Positions 24,111-33,117 of a stretch of 64,000 nt of DNA are shown piece after piece. The position numbers and the translations under genes were made by a program. This stretch comes from JAHHTP01 sp964587555 (GTDB taxonomy: Bacteria > Bacillota > Clostridia > Oscillospirales > Ruminococcaceae). The notes below the pieces were generated by a model that ran no database searches, had not been told where the DNA came from, and saw only the letters and a program-made list of their open reading frames with translations. The stretch is taken from contig CAZPLR010000003.1 of assembly GCA_964587555.1 (NCBI GenBank), positions 1 to 64,000 of the forward strand, given 5' to 3'. How positions within the stretch are numbered: the stretch's first letter is position 1; each line of letters begins with the position of its first letter.

Positions 24111-25469
24111 TCAGTTTTTAAGCGCTTGGATTGGCGCAGGGATTTGACCGCCGCGCAGGATAAACTTCGCCGGAGAAAGCGTAGAGATCGGCATAACCGG
24201 ACCGGAGCCAAGCAACCCGCCGAAGTTTAACTCATCGCCGACCTTTTTGCCGATTGCCGGGATCACGCGCACAGCGGTAGTTTTGGAGTTGACCATGCCG
24301 ATGGCCGCCTCGTCTGCGATCAGCGCCGCGATAACCTCCGGCGTGGTATCGCCCGGGATCACGATCATGTCCAGCCCGACCGAGCAGACCGCTGTCATCG
24401 CCTCCAATTTCGTCAGCGAGAGCGCGCCGCTTCTTGCAGCAGCGATCATTCCGGCGTCCTCGGAAACCGGAATAAATGCGCCGGAAAGCCCGCCGACGCG
24501 GGAGGACGCCATCACGCCGCCCTTTTTAACCGCATCATTGAGCATGGCAAGCGTCGCGGTCGTCCCGCAGCAGCCGCACTGCTCCAAGCCCATTTCCTCT
24601 AAAATGTATGCAACCGAATCTCCAACCGCCGGAGTAGGTGCAAGCGAAAGGTCGACAATCCCAAACGGGACGCCAAGACGCTCAGACGCGATCGTACCAA
24701 CCATCTGTCCCATCCGCGTGACCTTAAACGCAGTCTTTTTGATGATATCGGCAAGCTCAGAGATATCCGCATCCGGCGCTTTGGAGAGTGCCGAGGCGAC
24801 GACGCCCGGACCAGAAACGCCGACGTTAATCACGCAGTCCGCCTCGCCGACGCCATGGAACGCCCCTGCCATAAACGGGTTATCCTCCGGTGCATTACAG
24901 AAAACCACCAGCTTCGCCGCGCCGATACAATCGCGGTCGGCGGTCAGCGTACATGCCTCCTTAACCACCCTGCCCATAATGCGGCAGGCGTCCATGTTGA
25001 TGCCTGCCTTGGTTGAGCCGACATTGACCGAAGCGCAGATATGCTCGGTCTGCGCGAGCGCGCGCGGGATCGACTCGATCAGCCGCAGATCCCCTGCGGA
25101 AAATCCCTTCTGCACCAGCGCCGAATAGCCGCCCAAAAAGTTGACGCCGACCGCCTTTGCCGCTTTCTCAAGCGTCAGGGCGTACTTAACCGGATCATCG
25201 TTCGGGGCTGCGGCGGCAAGCATCGCAACCGGTGTGACCGAGATGCGTTTGTTGACGATTGGAATGCCATATTCCCTTTCAATGTCGCAGCCGACCTTAA
25301 CCAGATCCTTCGCCTTCCGGGTGATTTTATCATAGACCTTCTGGCAGGCGCGGTCGATGTCCGGATCGATGCAGTCCAACAGCGAAATGCCCATCGTTAT
25401 GGTGCGGACGTCAAGATTTTCCTTGTCGATCATCTCGACGGTTTCCATAATATCCTTGATATCTAACAT
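24111..25469 (-). CDS. UPF0210 / PFL-family protein (DUF711)
   Basis: A 452-residue member of UPF0210 (DUF711), conserved in anaerobic Firmicutes and archaea and structurally related to glycyl-radical enzyme folds, but with no confirmed activity. It contains DVRTITMGISLLDC at the start, NVGVSGPGVVASAL and VGTIASERLGVPFGIVDLSL. It almost always follows an ACT-domain UPF0237 gene, exactly as here. Coupling to the ilv operon suggests amino-acid-related control, but this is inference. It is the last gene before a terminator. Confidence 0.9.
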   Translation of the reverse strand: MLDIKDIMETVEMIDKENLDVRTITMGISLLDCIDPDIDRACQKVYDKITRKAKDLVKVGCDIEREYGIPIVNKRISVTPVAMLAAAAPNDDPVKYALTLEKAAKAVGVNFLGGYSALVQKGFSAGDLRLIESIPRALAQTEHICASVNVGSTKAGINMDACRIMGRVVKEACTLTADRDCIGAAKLVVFCNAPEDNPFMAGAFHGVGEADCVINVGVSGPGVVASALSKAPDADISELADIIKKTAFKVTRMGQMVGTIASERLGVPFGIVDLSLAPTPAVGDSVAYILEEMGLEQCGCCGTTATLAMLNDAVKKGGVMASSRVGGLSGAFIPVSEDAGMIAAARSGALSLTKLEAMTAVCSVGLDMIVIPGDTTPEVIAALIADEAAIGMVNSKTTAVRVIPAIGKKVGDELNFGGLLGSGPVMPISTLSPAKFILRGGQIPAPIQALKN

Positions 25470-25492
25470 TGAATCGACAATTCCTTTCCGCT

Positions 25493-25762
25493 TTAGATTT
25501 TGTGCATCGAATTAAAAATATCCTCGTGCATCACATGGATGCTCAAATTCATGTTTGCGCCTAAAATATCCATCTTATCCCGCAGTACGCCGATGTCCAC
25601 GCTCATACCGGAAATATCCACCATCATGACCATAACGAACATCTCCTGCATGACCGTCTGGGTCACGTCGATGATGCTTGCGCCCTGCTCGGCGCAAAGG
25701 GTGCTGACCTTCGCTAAAATGCCGACCGTGTCCTTGCCGACTACAGTAATAATCGCACGCAT
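25493..25762 (-). CDS. ACT-domain protein UPF0237
   Basis: Single ACT domain of 89 residues (begins MRAIITVVGKDTVGILA), a small-molecule-binding fold that usually senses amino acids and controls enzymes. Belongs to UPF0237 and partners with the downstream UPF0210 gene in most genomes. RBS AAAGGAAAG upstream. The ligand is unknown; placement behind ilvA suggests a branched-chain amino acid or glycine/serine family ligand. Confidence 0.92.
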   Translation of the reverse strand: MRAIITVVGKDTVGILAKVSTLCAEQGASIIDVTQTVMQEMFVMVMMVDISGMSVDIGVLRDKMDILGANMNLSIHVMHEDIFNSMHKI

Positions 25763-25783
25763 AAAAACTCTTTCCTTTCCCGC

Positions 25784-26161
25784 TTAATCCAGCGCGCAGA
25801 TAACCTCAACCTCTGCCAAAACGTTTTTTGGAAGCGTTTTTACCGCCACACAGGAGCGCGCCGGCTTTTCGGTAATGTACTGAGCGTAAACCTCGTTAAA
25901 AGCTGCAAAATCAGCCATATCCGCCAAAAAGCAAACTGTTTTGACAACGTTTTCCATCTTACCGCCCGCAGCTTCCACCACAGCGGTTAAATTCTTCATG
26001 ATCTGCGCGGTCTGCTCTCTGATGCCGCCCTCTACCACCTCTCCGGTCTGCGGATTAAGCGCGATCTGCCCAGAAGTAAACAGCAGATTTCCAACCTTTA
26101 CCGCCTGAGAATACGGTCCAATCGCAGCAGGTGCATCGTTTGTGTGAATCCTTGTAAACAT
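25784..26161 (-). CDS. ridA: RidA family reactive enamine/imine deaminase
   Basis: RidA/YjgF/YER057c protein of 125 residues that hydrolyses 2-aminoacrylate and 2-iminobutanoate, the reactive products of PLP-dependent dehydratases. Visible signature: IGPYSQAVKVGNLLFTSGQ near the N terminus, EGGIREQTAQIMKNL, and the active-site Arg in KPARSCVAV. It lies directly after ilvA, the enzyme producing its substrate, a functionally meaningful pairing. The chosen ATG has AGGAG 7 bases upstream; the ATG two codons earlier is too close. Confidence 0.94.
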   Translation of the reverse strand: MFTRIHTNDAPAAIGPYSQAVKVGNLLFTSGQIALNPQTGEVVEGGIREQTAQIMKNLTAVVEAAGGKMENVVKTVCFLADMADFAAFNEVYAQYITEKPARSCVAVKTLPKNVLAEVEVICALD

Positions 26162-26180
26162 ACTCATTCTCCTATCCTTT

Positions 26181-27377
26181 TCAGTCGATCACATGGTATC
26201 CGTTTTGGATCAGCGCATGGCGGATCTCGTTAACATGCACATGATCGCGGGTTTCCATTCGAAGCTTCAGGTAACAGCCGGATACGGCGCCATCTACGTC
26301 GGTACGGTCGTGATGCACCGAAACAACATTCGCGCCCATATCCGCAACAATTGCGGAAACGCCCTTTAACTCGCCCGGTCTATCCTGAAGCTCAATCGTC
26401 AGATCGGCGCTCCTGCCGCTTTTCAACAGACCGCGGGAGATGACCTTTGACAAGATTGTCACGTCGATATTGCCGCCGGAAACCAAGCAGGCGACCTGCT
26501 TGCCAACAACATCCATTTTATCGAACATCACAGCGGCGACAGCCGCCGCGCCGGCGCCCTCCGCGATCAGCTTCTGCTGCTCGATCAGCGCCAGAATCGC
26601 GCAGGAAATCTCATCGTCGGTGACAGTGACAATATCGTCGACATATTTTTCCACACACTCAAAGGTCAGGTCTCCCGGCGTCTTGACCGCGATGCCGTCA
26701 GCAATCGTAAACACGCTCGAAAGCGTTTCCACCTTATGCTCCCTGTGGGAATTGAACATCGACGGCGCGCCCGCCGCCTGCACGCCGTACACCTTACACT
26801 TCGGGTTCAGTTGCTTGATCGCAAACGCAACGCCCGAGATAAGACCGCCGCCGCCGACCGGCACAACAACCGCGTCTAAATCCGGAATCTGGTCGAGCAG
26901 CTCCAAGCCGATCGTACCCTGCCCGGCAATGACGTTTTCATCATCGTACGGATGCACAAAGGTATAGCCCTTTTCGTTCTGCAAACGGATTGCCTCATCG
27001 TGCGCATCGTCATAAACGCCCTTGACCAAAACCACCTGCGCACCATAGCTGCGGGTCGCTTGGATCTTGGAGATCGGCGCGCTTTCCGGCATACAGATCA
27101 CCGCCGGAATGCCGTTTTTCTGCGCAGTCAGCGCAACGCCCTGCGCGTGATTGCCCGCCGAACAGGCGATCACGCCGCGCGCCTTTTCCTCATCGCTTAA
27201 CGTGCTGATCTTGTAATAGGCGCCGCGCAGCTTAAAAGAACCGGTTACCTGCAAATTCTCGGTTTTCAAAAAAACCGTCGCCTTTGGGTTGATTTTCGGC
27301 GCCTCGATCACCTCGGTCACATGCGCTACCCTTTTCAAGACGTGCGCCGCTTGATAAACCTTATCCAATGTAAGCAT
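26181..27377 (-). CDS. ilvA: threonine ammonia-lyase with C-terminal ACT domain
   Basis: PLP enzyme of 398 residues that converts threonine to 2-oxobutanoate, first committed step to isoleucine (biosynthetic or catabolic TdcB-like form). The PLP lysine is in GSFKLRGAYYKI, the phosphate loop is GGGGLISG, and ACSAGNHAQGV is typical. A single ACT-like regulatory domain occupies residues 325-398 (TIELQDRPGELKGVSAIV), shorter than in E. coli IlvA, as in many Clostridia. It follows ilvB by 26 bases under T-box control, favouring a biosynthetic role. Confidence 0.94.
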   Translation of the reverse strand: MLTLDKVYQAAHVLKRVAHVTEVIEAPKINPKATVFLKTENLQVTGSFKLRGAYYKISTLSDEEKARGVIACSAGNHAQGVALTAQKNGIPAVICMPESAPISKIQATRSYGAQVVLVKGVYDDAHDEAIRLQNEKGYTFVHPYDDENVIAGQGTIGLELLDQIPDLDAVVVPVGGGGLISGVAFAIKQLNPKCKVYGVQAAGAPSMFNSHREHKVETLSSVFTIADGIAVKTPGDLTFECVEKYVDDIVTVTDDEISCAILALIEQQKLIAEGAGAAAVAAVMFDKMDVVGKQVACLVSGGNIDVTILSKVISRGLLKSGRSADLTIELQDRPGELKGVSAIVADMGANVVSVHHDRTDVDGAVSGCYLKLRMETRDHVHVNEIRHALIQNGYHVID

Positions 27378-27403
27378 ATGTAATAGCCCTTCCCTTTTCT
27401 TTG

Positions 27404-29083
27404 TTAATCCATCGTCAGCATCGGCTCGGAGATCGGCGCGCCCGCCTTGACCATCGGCAGCACGTTCAAATCCCGGTCGATGATGCAGTTAATCAGCACC
27501 GGGCCGCGATGCGCAAGCGCCTCCTTCAGCACCGGAACAATATCCGTGACCTTCTCGATTGTCAGCGACAGCACGCCATATGCCTCGCCAAGCTTTTTAA
27601 AATCCGTTGTCTGCTGTAAATCAGTGTGCGAAAAGCGTCTGCCGTAGAAAAGCTTCTGCCACTGGCGCACCATACCAAGCACCTGATTATTAAATACCAG
27701 CTCAATTACCGGGATATTGTAGTGCGCGGCGGTCGAAAGCTCGTTGGCATTCATATGGAACGACCCGTCGCCCGCAATATTGATAACCGGCGTATCCGGA
27801 AAAGCAACCTGCGCGCCGATTGCAGCGCCCAGCCCATAGCCCATCGTGCCAAGTCCGCCGGAGGTAAGGAAATGCCTTGGATGACGATAGCGGAAAAACT
27901 GCGCCGCCCACATCTGATGCTGTCCGACCTCTGTCGTGATGATGCAGTTGCTGTCGGTCTGACGCTGCAATTCTCCCAAGACCGCCTGCGGCGTGACCAT
28001 GCCGTTTTCCTGCTCCAGCAGCTGGGAAACCGGATATTCCTCCATCATCTTATACATCACCGCCATCCACTCCGGATGGGACTGCTGTGTCAGATACGGC
28101 AGCAGCCGGTGCAGCACCGCCTTCGCATCGCCATTTAAGAAATGATTCACCCGCACATTCTTATCCTGCTCCTTGGTGTCGATATCGATCTGGATGATGC
28201 GGCAGTCGGTCGCAAAGGTTGCGGTATCGCAGGTCAGGCGGTCGGAAAAACGGGTGCCGATCGCAAGCAGCAGATCACAGTTGGACACCGCGTAGGAGGA
28301 GGTCTTGGTTCCATGCATTCCGGTCATGCCAATATAGCGCGGATCGAATTGGTCGTATCCGCCTTGGCACATCAGCGAGCAGGATACCGGCGCGTCAAGA
28401 AGCGCTGCAATCTGTTTGACCTCGGCAAAAGCGTCAGACGCAACCACGCCGCCGCCGCAATAGATCATCGGACGCTTGGAGGCGTTTAATTCCGCTGCAA
28501 CAGCCTCGAAATCCCCCTCGGCCTCACGCTCCTCAATCGAAATTTCCTTTGGCGCCTGCGGCTCATATTCGCAGGAGATCGCGGTAATATCCTTTGGAAT
28601 ATCGATCAGAACCGGACCTTTTCTGCCGGAGCGCGCAAGCGTGAACGCCTCTCGGATGGTTGGCGCAAGCTCTTTGATATCGGTGACAATATAGGACTTC
28701 TTAGTCACCGGCGCGACGATCGATTTAATATCGACCTCTTGAAAGCTCTGCTTGCCGAGCAGATCGCGGCTTACATTCCCAGTAAACGCAACAATTGGAA
28801 TGGAATCCATGTACGCGGTGGCAATGCCAGTCACAAGATTGGTGGCGCCCGGGCCGGAGGTTGCGATGCACACGCCCACCTTTCCGGTCGCTCTGGCGTA
28901 GCCGTCCGCCGCGTGCGCAGCCGCCTGTTCATGTGCGGTGCGGATGTGGGTGATCTTATCGCTGTAGCAATAAAGCGCATCGTAAATGTTCAAAACTGCG
29001 CCGCCCGGATAACCGAATACGGTGTCCACTCCCTGTTCCAGCAGACACTCCATGATAATGTCCGCGCCCTTTAATACTTTCAT
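27404..29083 (-). CDS. ilvB: acetolactate synthase large subunit
   Basis: ThDP- and FAD-binding enzyme of 559 residues that condenses pyruvate (or pyruvate with 2-oxobutanoate) in branched-chain amino-acid synthesis. The catalytic Glu is in RTAHEQAAAHAADGYARATG near residue 48; the ThDP motif is GDGSFHMN near residue 437; the FAD/ThDP domains are complete. AGGAAGGG precedes the start. The usual regulatory small subunit ilvN is not next to it, unlike many ilvBN operons. Expression is controlled by the T-box leader. Confidence 0.96.
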   Translation of the reverse strand: MKVLKGADIIMECLLEQGVDTVFGYPGGAVLNIYDALYCYSDKITHIRTAHEQAAAHAADGYARATGKVGVCIATSGPGATNLVTGIATAYMDSIPIVAFTGNVSRDLLGKQSFQEVDIKSIVAPVTKKSYIVTDIKELAPTIREAFTLARSGRKGPVLIDIPKDITAISCEYEPQAPKEISIEEREAEGDFEAVAAELNASKRPMIYCGGGVVASDAFAEVKQIAALLDAPVSCSLMCQGGYDQFDPRYIGMTGMHGTKTSSYAVSNCDLLLAIGTRFSDRLTCDTATFATDCRIIQIDIDTKEQDKNVRVNHFLNGDAKAVLHRLLPYLTQQSHPEWMAVMYKMMEEYPVSQLLEQENGMVTPQAVLGELQRQTDSNCIITTEVGQHQMWAAQFFRYRHPRHFLTSGGLGTMGYGLGAAIGAQVAFPDTPVINIAGDGSFHMNANELSTAAHYNIPVIELVFNNQVLGMVRQWQKLFYGRRFSHTDLQQTTDFKKLGEAYGVLSLTIEKVTDIVPVLKEALAHRGPVLINCIIDRDLNVLPMVKAGAPISEPMLTMD

Positions 29084-29250
29084 CCAATAAACCCTTCCTT
29101 TCTTACATCGAAACGCGGGGCAAGTTCGCCCGCTCTTTCGGATGATCCTCCGGCAGCGTATGATCTTTGCCGGAGCCTTCTATTTTTAGACGCACTGCGT
29201 ATAAAGCCTTTCCCGCCGGGGTCTTCCGCGCGGTAAAAGGAAAGCTGCAT
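29080..29250 (-). CDS. possible 56-residue leader ORF coupled to ilvB
   Basis: ORF in the 5' leader after the T-box terminator, with a well-spaced GGGAGG 6 bases before its ATG and a stop overlapping the ilvB ATG. The first 20 codons use codons like those of neighbours, but the second half is rich in AGA/AGG, and another frame looks equally protein-like there, so it may be a frameshifted remnant or chance. No family is recognised. Confidence 0.25.
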   Translation of the reverse strand: MQLSFYRAEDPGGKGFIRSASKNRRLRQRSYAAGGSSERAGELAPRFDVRKEGFIG

Positions 29251-29361
29251 TTTCTGCCTCCCGTCCGGGATCGCCGCGACAGAAGGCAAAATGCGCCGAT
29301 ACGAAAAGCTGTCTGAAGCAACGTAGGCAATGCGTCCCTGCTATCTCTTAGAATATCGTAT

Positions 29362-29680
29362 AAAAAAAACCTTCATCTCTTTTTCTTTCACAGATAAGAG
29401 ATGAAAGTCGTAAGGCTTCCACGGTACCACTCTTTTTGGCGGCAAAAGCCGCCCGCTTTATGAAGGATATCAAGCAATATCCTGATTCTATAACGGGAAA
29501 ACCCGGGTCTGCTTACTATGACTTGGGCAGCCGGCTAAAGGGGGATGCAAGCATCTGTACCCGCGCACTGCCTTCCACCAGCCGGCAGCTCTCTGCGCCG
29601 CGCAATACAGACCGCAGGAGCAAAGCTCCCACCCTGTCAAACGCCTTCTTCTATTTGGACTCAACATCCTTGTTTAATAG
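29362..29680 (-). promoter_or_regulatory. T-box riboswitch controlling ilvB operon
   Basis: The T-box core GAGTGGTACCGTGG (29419-29432) precedes a 12-bp terminator stem (29370-29381 with 29396-29407, one G-U pair) and eight Us. Upstream lies a stem I with AGAGAG, CTGCC/GGCAG and the GGTGGAAGG apical segment typical of T-boxes, then a CCCGTTATAG block and small hairpins. Uncharged cognate tRNA would bind the T-box and prevent termination. The specifier codon should be for Ile, Leu or Val; ATC occurs on the 3' side of stem I, but I could not fix the register. Confidence 0.9.
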
Positions 29681-29681
29681 T

Positions 29682-29710
29682 AGCATACTACTTTTTGCGA
29701 GAAATGTCAA
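29682..29710 (-). promoter_or_regulatory. sigma-A promoter of the T-box/ilvB transcript
   Basis: Perfect TTGACA, 17-base spacer, TATGCT on the minus strand, directly upstream of T-box stem I. Confidence 0.85.
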
Positions 29711-29756
29711 GCCCAAAGTCAAAAAAAGCCTTTTATACAAAACTTGCTCTGTTCTC

Positions 29757-30617
29757 TTATATTTTTTTACCCGTTGCCTGCGCCGCGGCAGCCTTGATCG
29801 TATTCTGCATCAGCATCGCGATGGTCATCGGACCAACGCCGCCCGGCACCGGCGTAATTGCGCCCGCGACCTCCCGAACCTGCGCAAAATCCACATCCCC
29901 GCAAAGCTTTCCTTCGGAATTGCGGTTCATGCCGACGTCAATGACCGCCGCTCCCGGCTTGACCATATCGGCAGTGATCACCTTCTCTTTTCCGACCGCC
30001 GCAATCAGAATATCCGCACGCAGACATTCCTCCTTTAAATTCGGCGTTTTGGAGTGGCAGATCGTGACCGTCGCGTCATCATGCAGCAGAAGCATCGCCA
30101 TCGGTTTGCCGACAATATTGCTTCGGCCGACCACAACAGCGTGCTTTCCGGCTGCCGATACGCCCGCCGCCTTCAGCAGCTCCATGCAGCCCGCCGGAGT
30201 ACATGGCAGGAAGTCGTAATCCCCGATCATAATCTTACCGACGTTCACCGGATGAAACGCATCCACATCCTTGGCAGGCGAGATCGCGCGCAGAACCTTA
30301 GCTTCGTCAATCTGCTTCGGCAGCGGGAGCTGCACCAAAATGCCGTTAATCGACGTATCCCTGTTCAGCCCCTCCACAACCGACAAAAGCTCGCCCTCGG
30401 TCGTGTCTGCGTTCAAAAGCACCTGCTCGGAGCGGATACCGCAAAATTCACAGGCCTTTACCTTGTTGCGCACATATACCTTTGAAGCGGGATCGTCCCC
30501 AACTAAAACCACCGCCAGCGCCGGAGCAATCCCCTGCTCCTTTAACGCCGCAGCCTTTCTCGCCGCATCCTCCTTCACCTTCTGCGAAACCGCCTTGCCG
30601 TCTATCACTACCGCCAT
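29757..30617 (-). CDS. folD: bifunctional methylene-THF dehydrogenase/cyclohydrolase
   Basis: Cytoplasmic folate enzyme of 286 residues oxidising 5,10-methylene-THF to methenyl-THF and hydrolysing it to 10-formyl-THF. The conserved SKVYVRNKVKAC with the catalytic Lys, GILVQLPLPKQ, and the nucleotide-binding VVVGRSNIVGKPMA followed by PVPGGVGPMT are all present. The start is set by GAGAAGGGAGAG upstream; the 17-codon frame extension is not needed. It follows the flavoprotein gene by 16 bases. Confidence 0.97.
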   Translation of the reverse strand: MAVVIDGKAVSQKVKEDAARKAAALKEQGIAPALAVVLVGDDPASKVYVRNKVKACEFCGIRSEQVLLNADTTEGELLSVVEGLNRDTSINGILVQLPLPKQIDEAKVLRAISPAKDVDAFHPVNVGKIMIGDYDFLPCTPAGCMELLKAAGVSAAGKHAVVVGRSNIVGKPMAMLLLHDDATVTICHSKTPNLKEECLRADILIAAVGKEKVITADMVKPGAAVIDVGMNRNSEGKLCGDVDFAQVREVAGAITPVPGGVGPMTIAMLMQNTIKAAAAQATGKKI

Positions 30618-30633
30618 GCTTTCCTCTCCCTTC

Positions 30634-32007
30634 TCATTGTGCGGTATCCGCCAGATACCGCGCCACATAAACGCCGCTTGCAGAGGCGTGCGAAAGCGAG
30701 TGGGTCACACCGCTCCCATCTCCAATGACAAAAAGCCCCGGATATCGCGTCTGCAAATGCTGATCCAGCGCGACCTCCATGTTGTAAAATTTGACCTCCA
30801 CGCCATATAAAAGCGTATCGTCGCCCGCTGTTCCCGGCGCGATCTTATCCAGCGCGTAAATCATCTCAATGATATCGTCTAAAATGCGCTTAGGGATCAC
30901 AAGGCTTAAATCGCCCGGTGTCGCGGACAGGGTCGGCGTAAAAAAGGACTTCTCAATCCGTTTTGCAGTACTGCGCTGTCCGCGGATCAGATCTCCGAAA
31001 CGCTGGACGATCACCCCGCCGCCAAGCATATTGGAAAGCCGTGCGATGCTCTCGCCGTAGCCGTTGCTGTCTCGAAACGGCTCGGTGAAGTTTTTCGAGA
31101 CCAACAGCGCAAAGTTGGTGTTATTCGTCTGGAGCGCCGGATCCTCGTAGCTGTGTCCGTTCACAGTAACAATGCCGTTTGTATTTTCTGTGACTACTGC
31201 GCCCTTTGGATTCATACAGAAGGTGCGCACCTTATCCTGATACTTTTTCGTCCGGTAAACAATCTTGCTTTCATAAAGCTCGTCGGTGATCGATTGAAAG
31301 ACCGGCGCAGGCAGTTCGACCCGCACGCCGATATCCACCCTGCTCGAATGGGTTGGGATATCCAACTCCCTGCAAACCTGTTCCATCCACTTGCTGCCGC
31401 TGCGTCCAACCGAGATGATACAGTATCGCGCCGTATAGGCTTTGTCCTTGGCGACAACCGTATATCCGCCATCCTGCGCCTTAACGCTGACAGCCGGCGT
31501 TTCAAAGAAGAACGTCACTTTCTCCTTCAGCGCGCCGTAAAGTTTTGTCAGCACCTCGTAATTGATGTCGGTTCCCAGATGCCGCACCGACGCATCGAGC
31601 AGATGGAGATCGTTTTGCAGGCATTTGCGTTTAAAACCAGTATCTGCGGTGGAGTAAAGCTTGGTTTTTCCGCCGCCGCAGGAAACGTTGATCTGATCGA
31701 CATATTCCATCAGCTCTATCGCCTTTTTTCTGCCGATATATTCATGCAGCGTACCGCCGAATTCATTGGTGATATTGTACTTTCCGTCCGAAAACGCCCC
31801 CGCGCCGCCGAACCCGTTCATGATCGCACAGGTCTTACAATTTACGCAGCGCTTGACCTTCTCTCCGTCGATCGGACATCTGCGCTTTTCCAGCCTGCTG
31901 CCGTACTCCAACACCGCGATCTTCCACTCCGGCTTTAAATGGGTAAGCTCATACGCGGCAAAGATACCGCCCGGTCCTGCCCCAATAATTATAACGTCAT
32001 AATCCAT
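30634..32007 (-). CDS. FAD-dependent oxidoreductase (COG2509 type)
   Basis: Flavoprotein of 457 residues with the dinucleotide motif IIIGAGPGGIFAAYEL at the N terminus. A cysteine-rich insert follows (RRCPIDGEKVKRCVNCKTC), then GGAGAFSDGKYN, and a C-terminal FAD closure VIGDGSGVTHSLSHA. This matches the COG2509 uncharacterised dehydrogenases common in Clostridia. The four Cys could hold a redox or metal centre. No substrate is known. It lies between lgt and folD in one transcript. Confidence 0.87.
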   Translation of the reverse strand: MDYDVIIIGAGPGGIFAAYELTHLKPEWKIAVLEYGSRLEKRRCPIDGEKVKRCVNCKTCAIMNGFGGAGAFSDGKYNITNEFGGTLHEYIGRKKAIELMEYVDQINVSCGGGKTKLYSTADTGFKRKCLQNDLHLLDASVRHLGTDINYEVLTKLYGALKEKVTFFFETPAVSVKAQDGGYTVVAKDKAYTARYCIISVGRSGSKWMEQVCRELDIPTHSSRVDIGVRVELPAPVFQSITDELYESKIVYRTKKYQDKVRTFCMNPKGAVVTENTNGIVTVNGHSYEDPALQTNNTNFALLVSKNFTEPFRDSNGYGESIARLSNMLGGGVIVQRFGDLIRGQRSTAKRIEKSFFTPTLSATPGDLSLVIPKRILDDIIEMIYALDKIAPGTAGDDTLLYGVEVKFYNMEVALDQHLQTRYPGLFVIGDGSGVTHSLSHASASGVYVARYLADTAQ

Positions 32008-32024
32008 GCTGCTGCTTTCTCCTT

Positions 32025-33116
32025 TTATTTGTCACCATTGGCGGAATTTTCCCCTTCCGCGCCGCTTCTCTGCTCCGGTCCGGAGGCGTCCGCGCCAAGC
32101 TTTGCTTTCTGCGCCAGCTCTGATCGATGCTTTGCAAGCTTTTTTTCCTTTTCCGACTGCTGTTCCTTGATCCTCTGCGCCTTCTGTGCCACTATGGTTT
32201 TCCATTCCTCGCTGTTTCCATACGGCTGAAGGTAAGCGTCGTCATGCTGGTTCTTGATCTTAAAGCGCACTGCGAACAATATAATCACCGACGCCGTAAC
32301 CAGAAGGATCGCAAGAAGCTGCGAAATGCGCACGCTGCCGAGCATCAAGCTGTCGGTGCGCAGCCCTTCAACCAGCGCGCGTTCTAACCCGTACCAGCCC
32401 AGATACATTAAGAAAATCTCTCCGTCAAACCGGCGGTGCTTGGAGTAAAAATGCAGCAGCACAAAACCGAGCAGGCACCAGATCGACTCATACAAAAAGC
32501 ACGGATGCACCGGAAGATTCGGGTCAACCACGATCCCGGAGGCGGCAAATTCCGCCTGATGCGCGGTCAGATAGTTAACGACGATCTGACCTGTCATGCC
32601 CCACGGAAGATCGGTGTTGCAGCCGAACGCCTCCACATTTACAAAGTTGCCCCAGCGACCGATGCCCTGACCGATCAAAAAGCCTAAGCCAACAACATCC
32701 AGAAGCGGCAGGATTTTGATCTTGCTGCGCTTGGCAACAATGATTCCGACAAGCAGCGCGCCGATGATGCCGCCGTAGATCGCCATGCCGCCCTCCCATG
32801 TCGCAATGATGCGGTAAACGCTCTGCCAAAACGCCTTCCAGCTTGAAACATCAAAGCCGTAATCGCTCCAGGAAAACGCGACGTAATAAATTCGCGCGCC
32901 CACAATGCCGCCGATGATGCCGCCTAAAATCGGGTTTAAGACCTTATCCTCATCGACGCCGAAGCGCTTAAAATTCTTGTACGCATAAACGATCGCAAGA
33001 AGCAGCCCGCAGGCGATGATGATACCGTACCATGCGATTGTAAAGGAGCCGATATGCAGCTCGTTGTTAAACGTAAATTCCCACCCTAATTTTGGAAACT
33101 CTACTGTTCTTTCCAT
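32025..33116 (-). CDS. lgt: prolipoprotein diacylglyceryl transferase
   Basis: Inner-membrane enzyme that moves a diacylglyceryl group from phosphatidylglycerol to the lipobox cysteine of prolipoproteins such as those encoded elsewhere in the window. The 363-residue protein has about seven helices and the Lgt signature GRWGNFVNVEAFG, plus HPCFLYESIW. The C-terminal 70 residues form a hydrophilic, Lys/Glu/Gln-rich, probably coiled cytoplasmic tail beyond the usual family end. The start has AAAGGAT upstream; a 40-codon N-terminal frame extension lies inside the M16 gene and is rejected. Confidence 0.95.
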   Translation of the reverse strand: MERTVEFPKLGWEFTFNNELHIGSFTIAWYGIIIACGLLLAIVYAYKNFKRFGVDEDKVLNPILGGIIGGIVGARIYYVAFSWSDYGFDVSSWKAFWQSVYRIIATWEGGMAIYGGIIGALLVGIIVAKRSKIKILPLLDVVGLGFLIGQGIGRWGNFVNVEAFGCNTDLPWGMTGQIVVNYLTAHQAEFAASGIVVDPNLPVHPCFLYESIWCLLGFVLLHFYSKHRRFDGEIFLMYLGWYGLERALVEGLRTDSLMLGSVRISQLLAILLVTASVIILFAVRFKIKNQHDDAYLQPYGNSEEWKTIVAQKAQRIKEQQSEKEKKLAKHRSELAQKAKLGADASGPEQRSGAEGENSANGDK

Positions 33117-33117
33117 T

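Noticed and set aside
24247..25128. 293-codon plus-strand ORF
   Set aside because: Antisense to the UPF0210 gene; Ser/Thr/Pro/Ile-rich composition typical of a shadow frame, no RBS or family.
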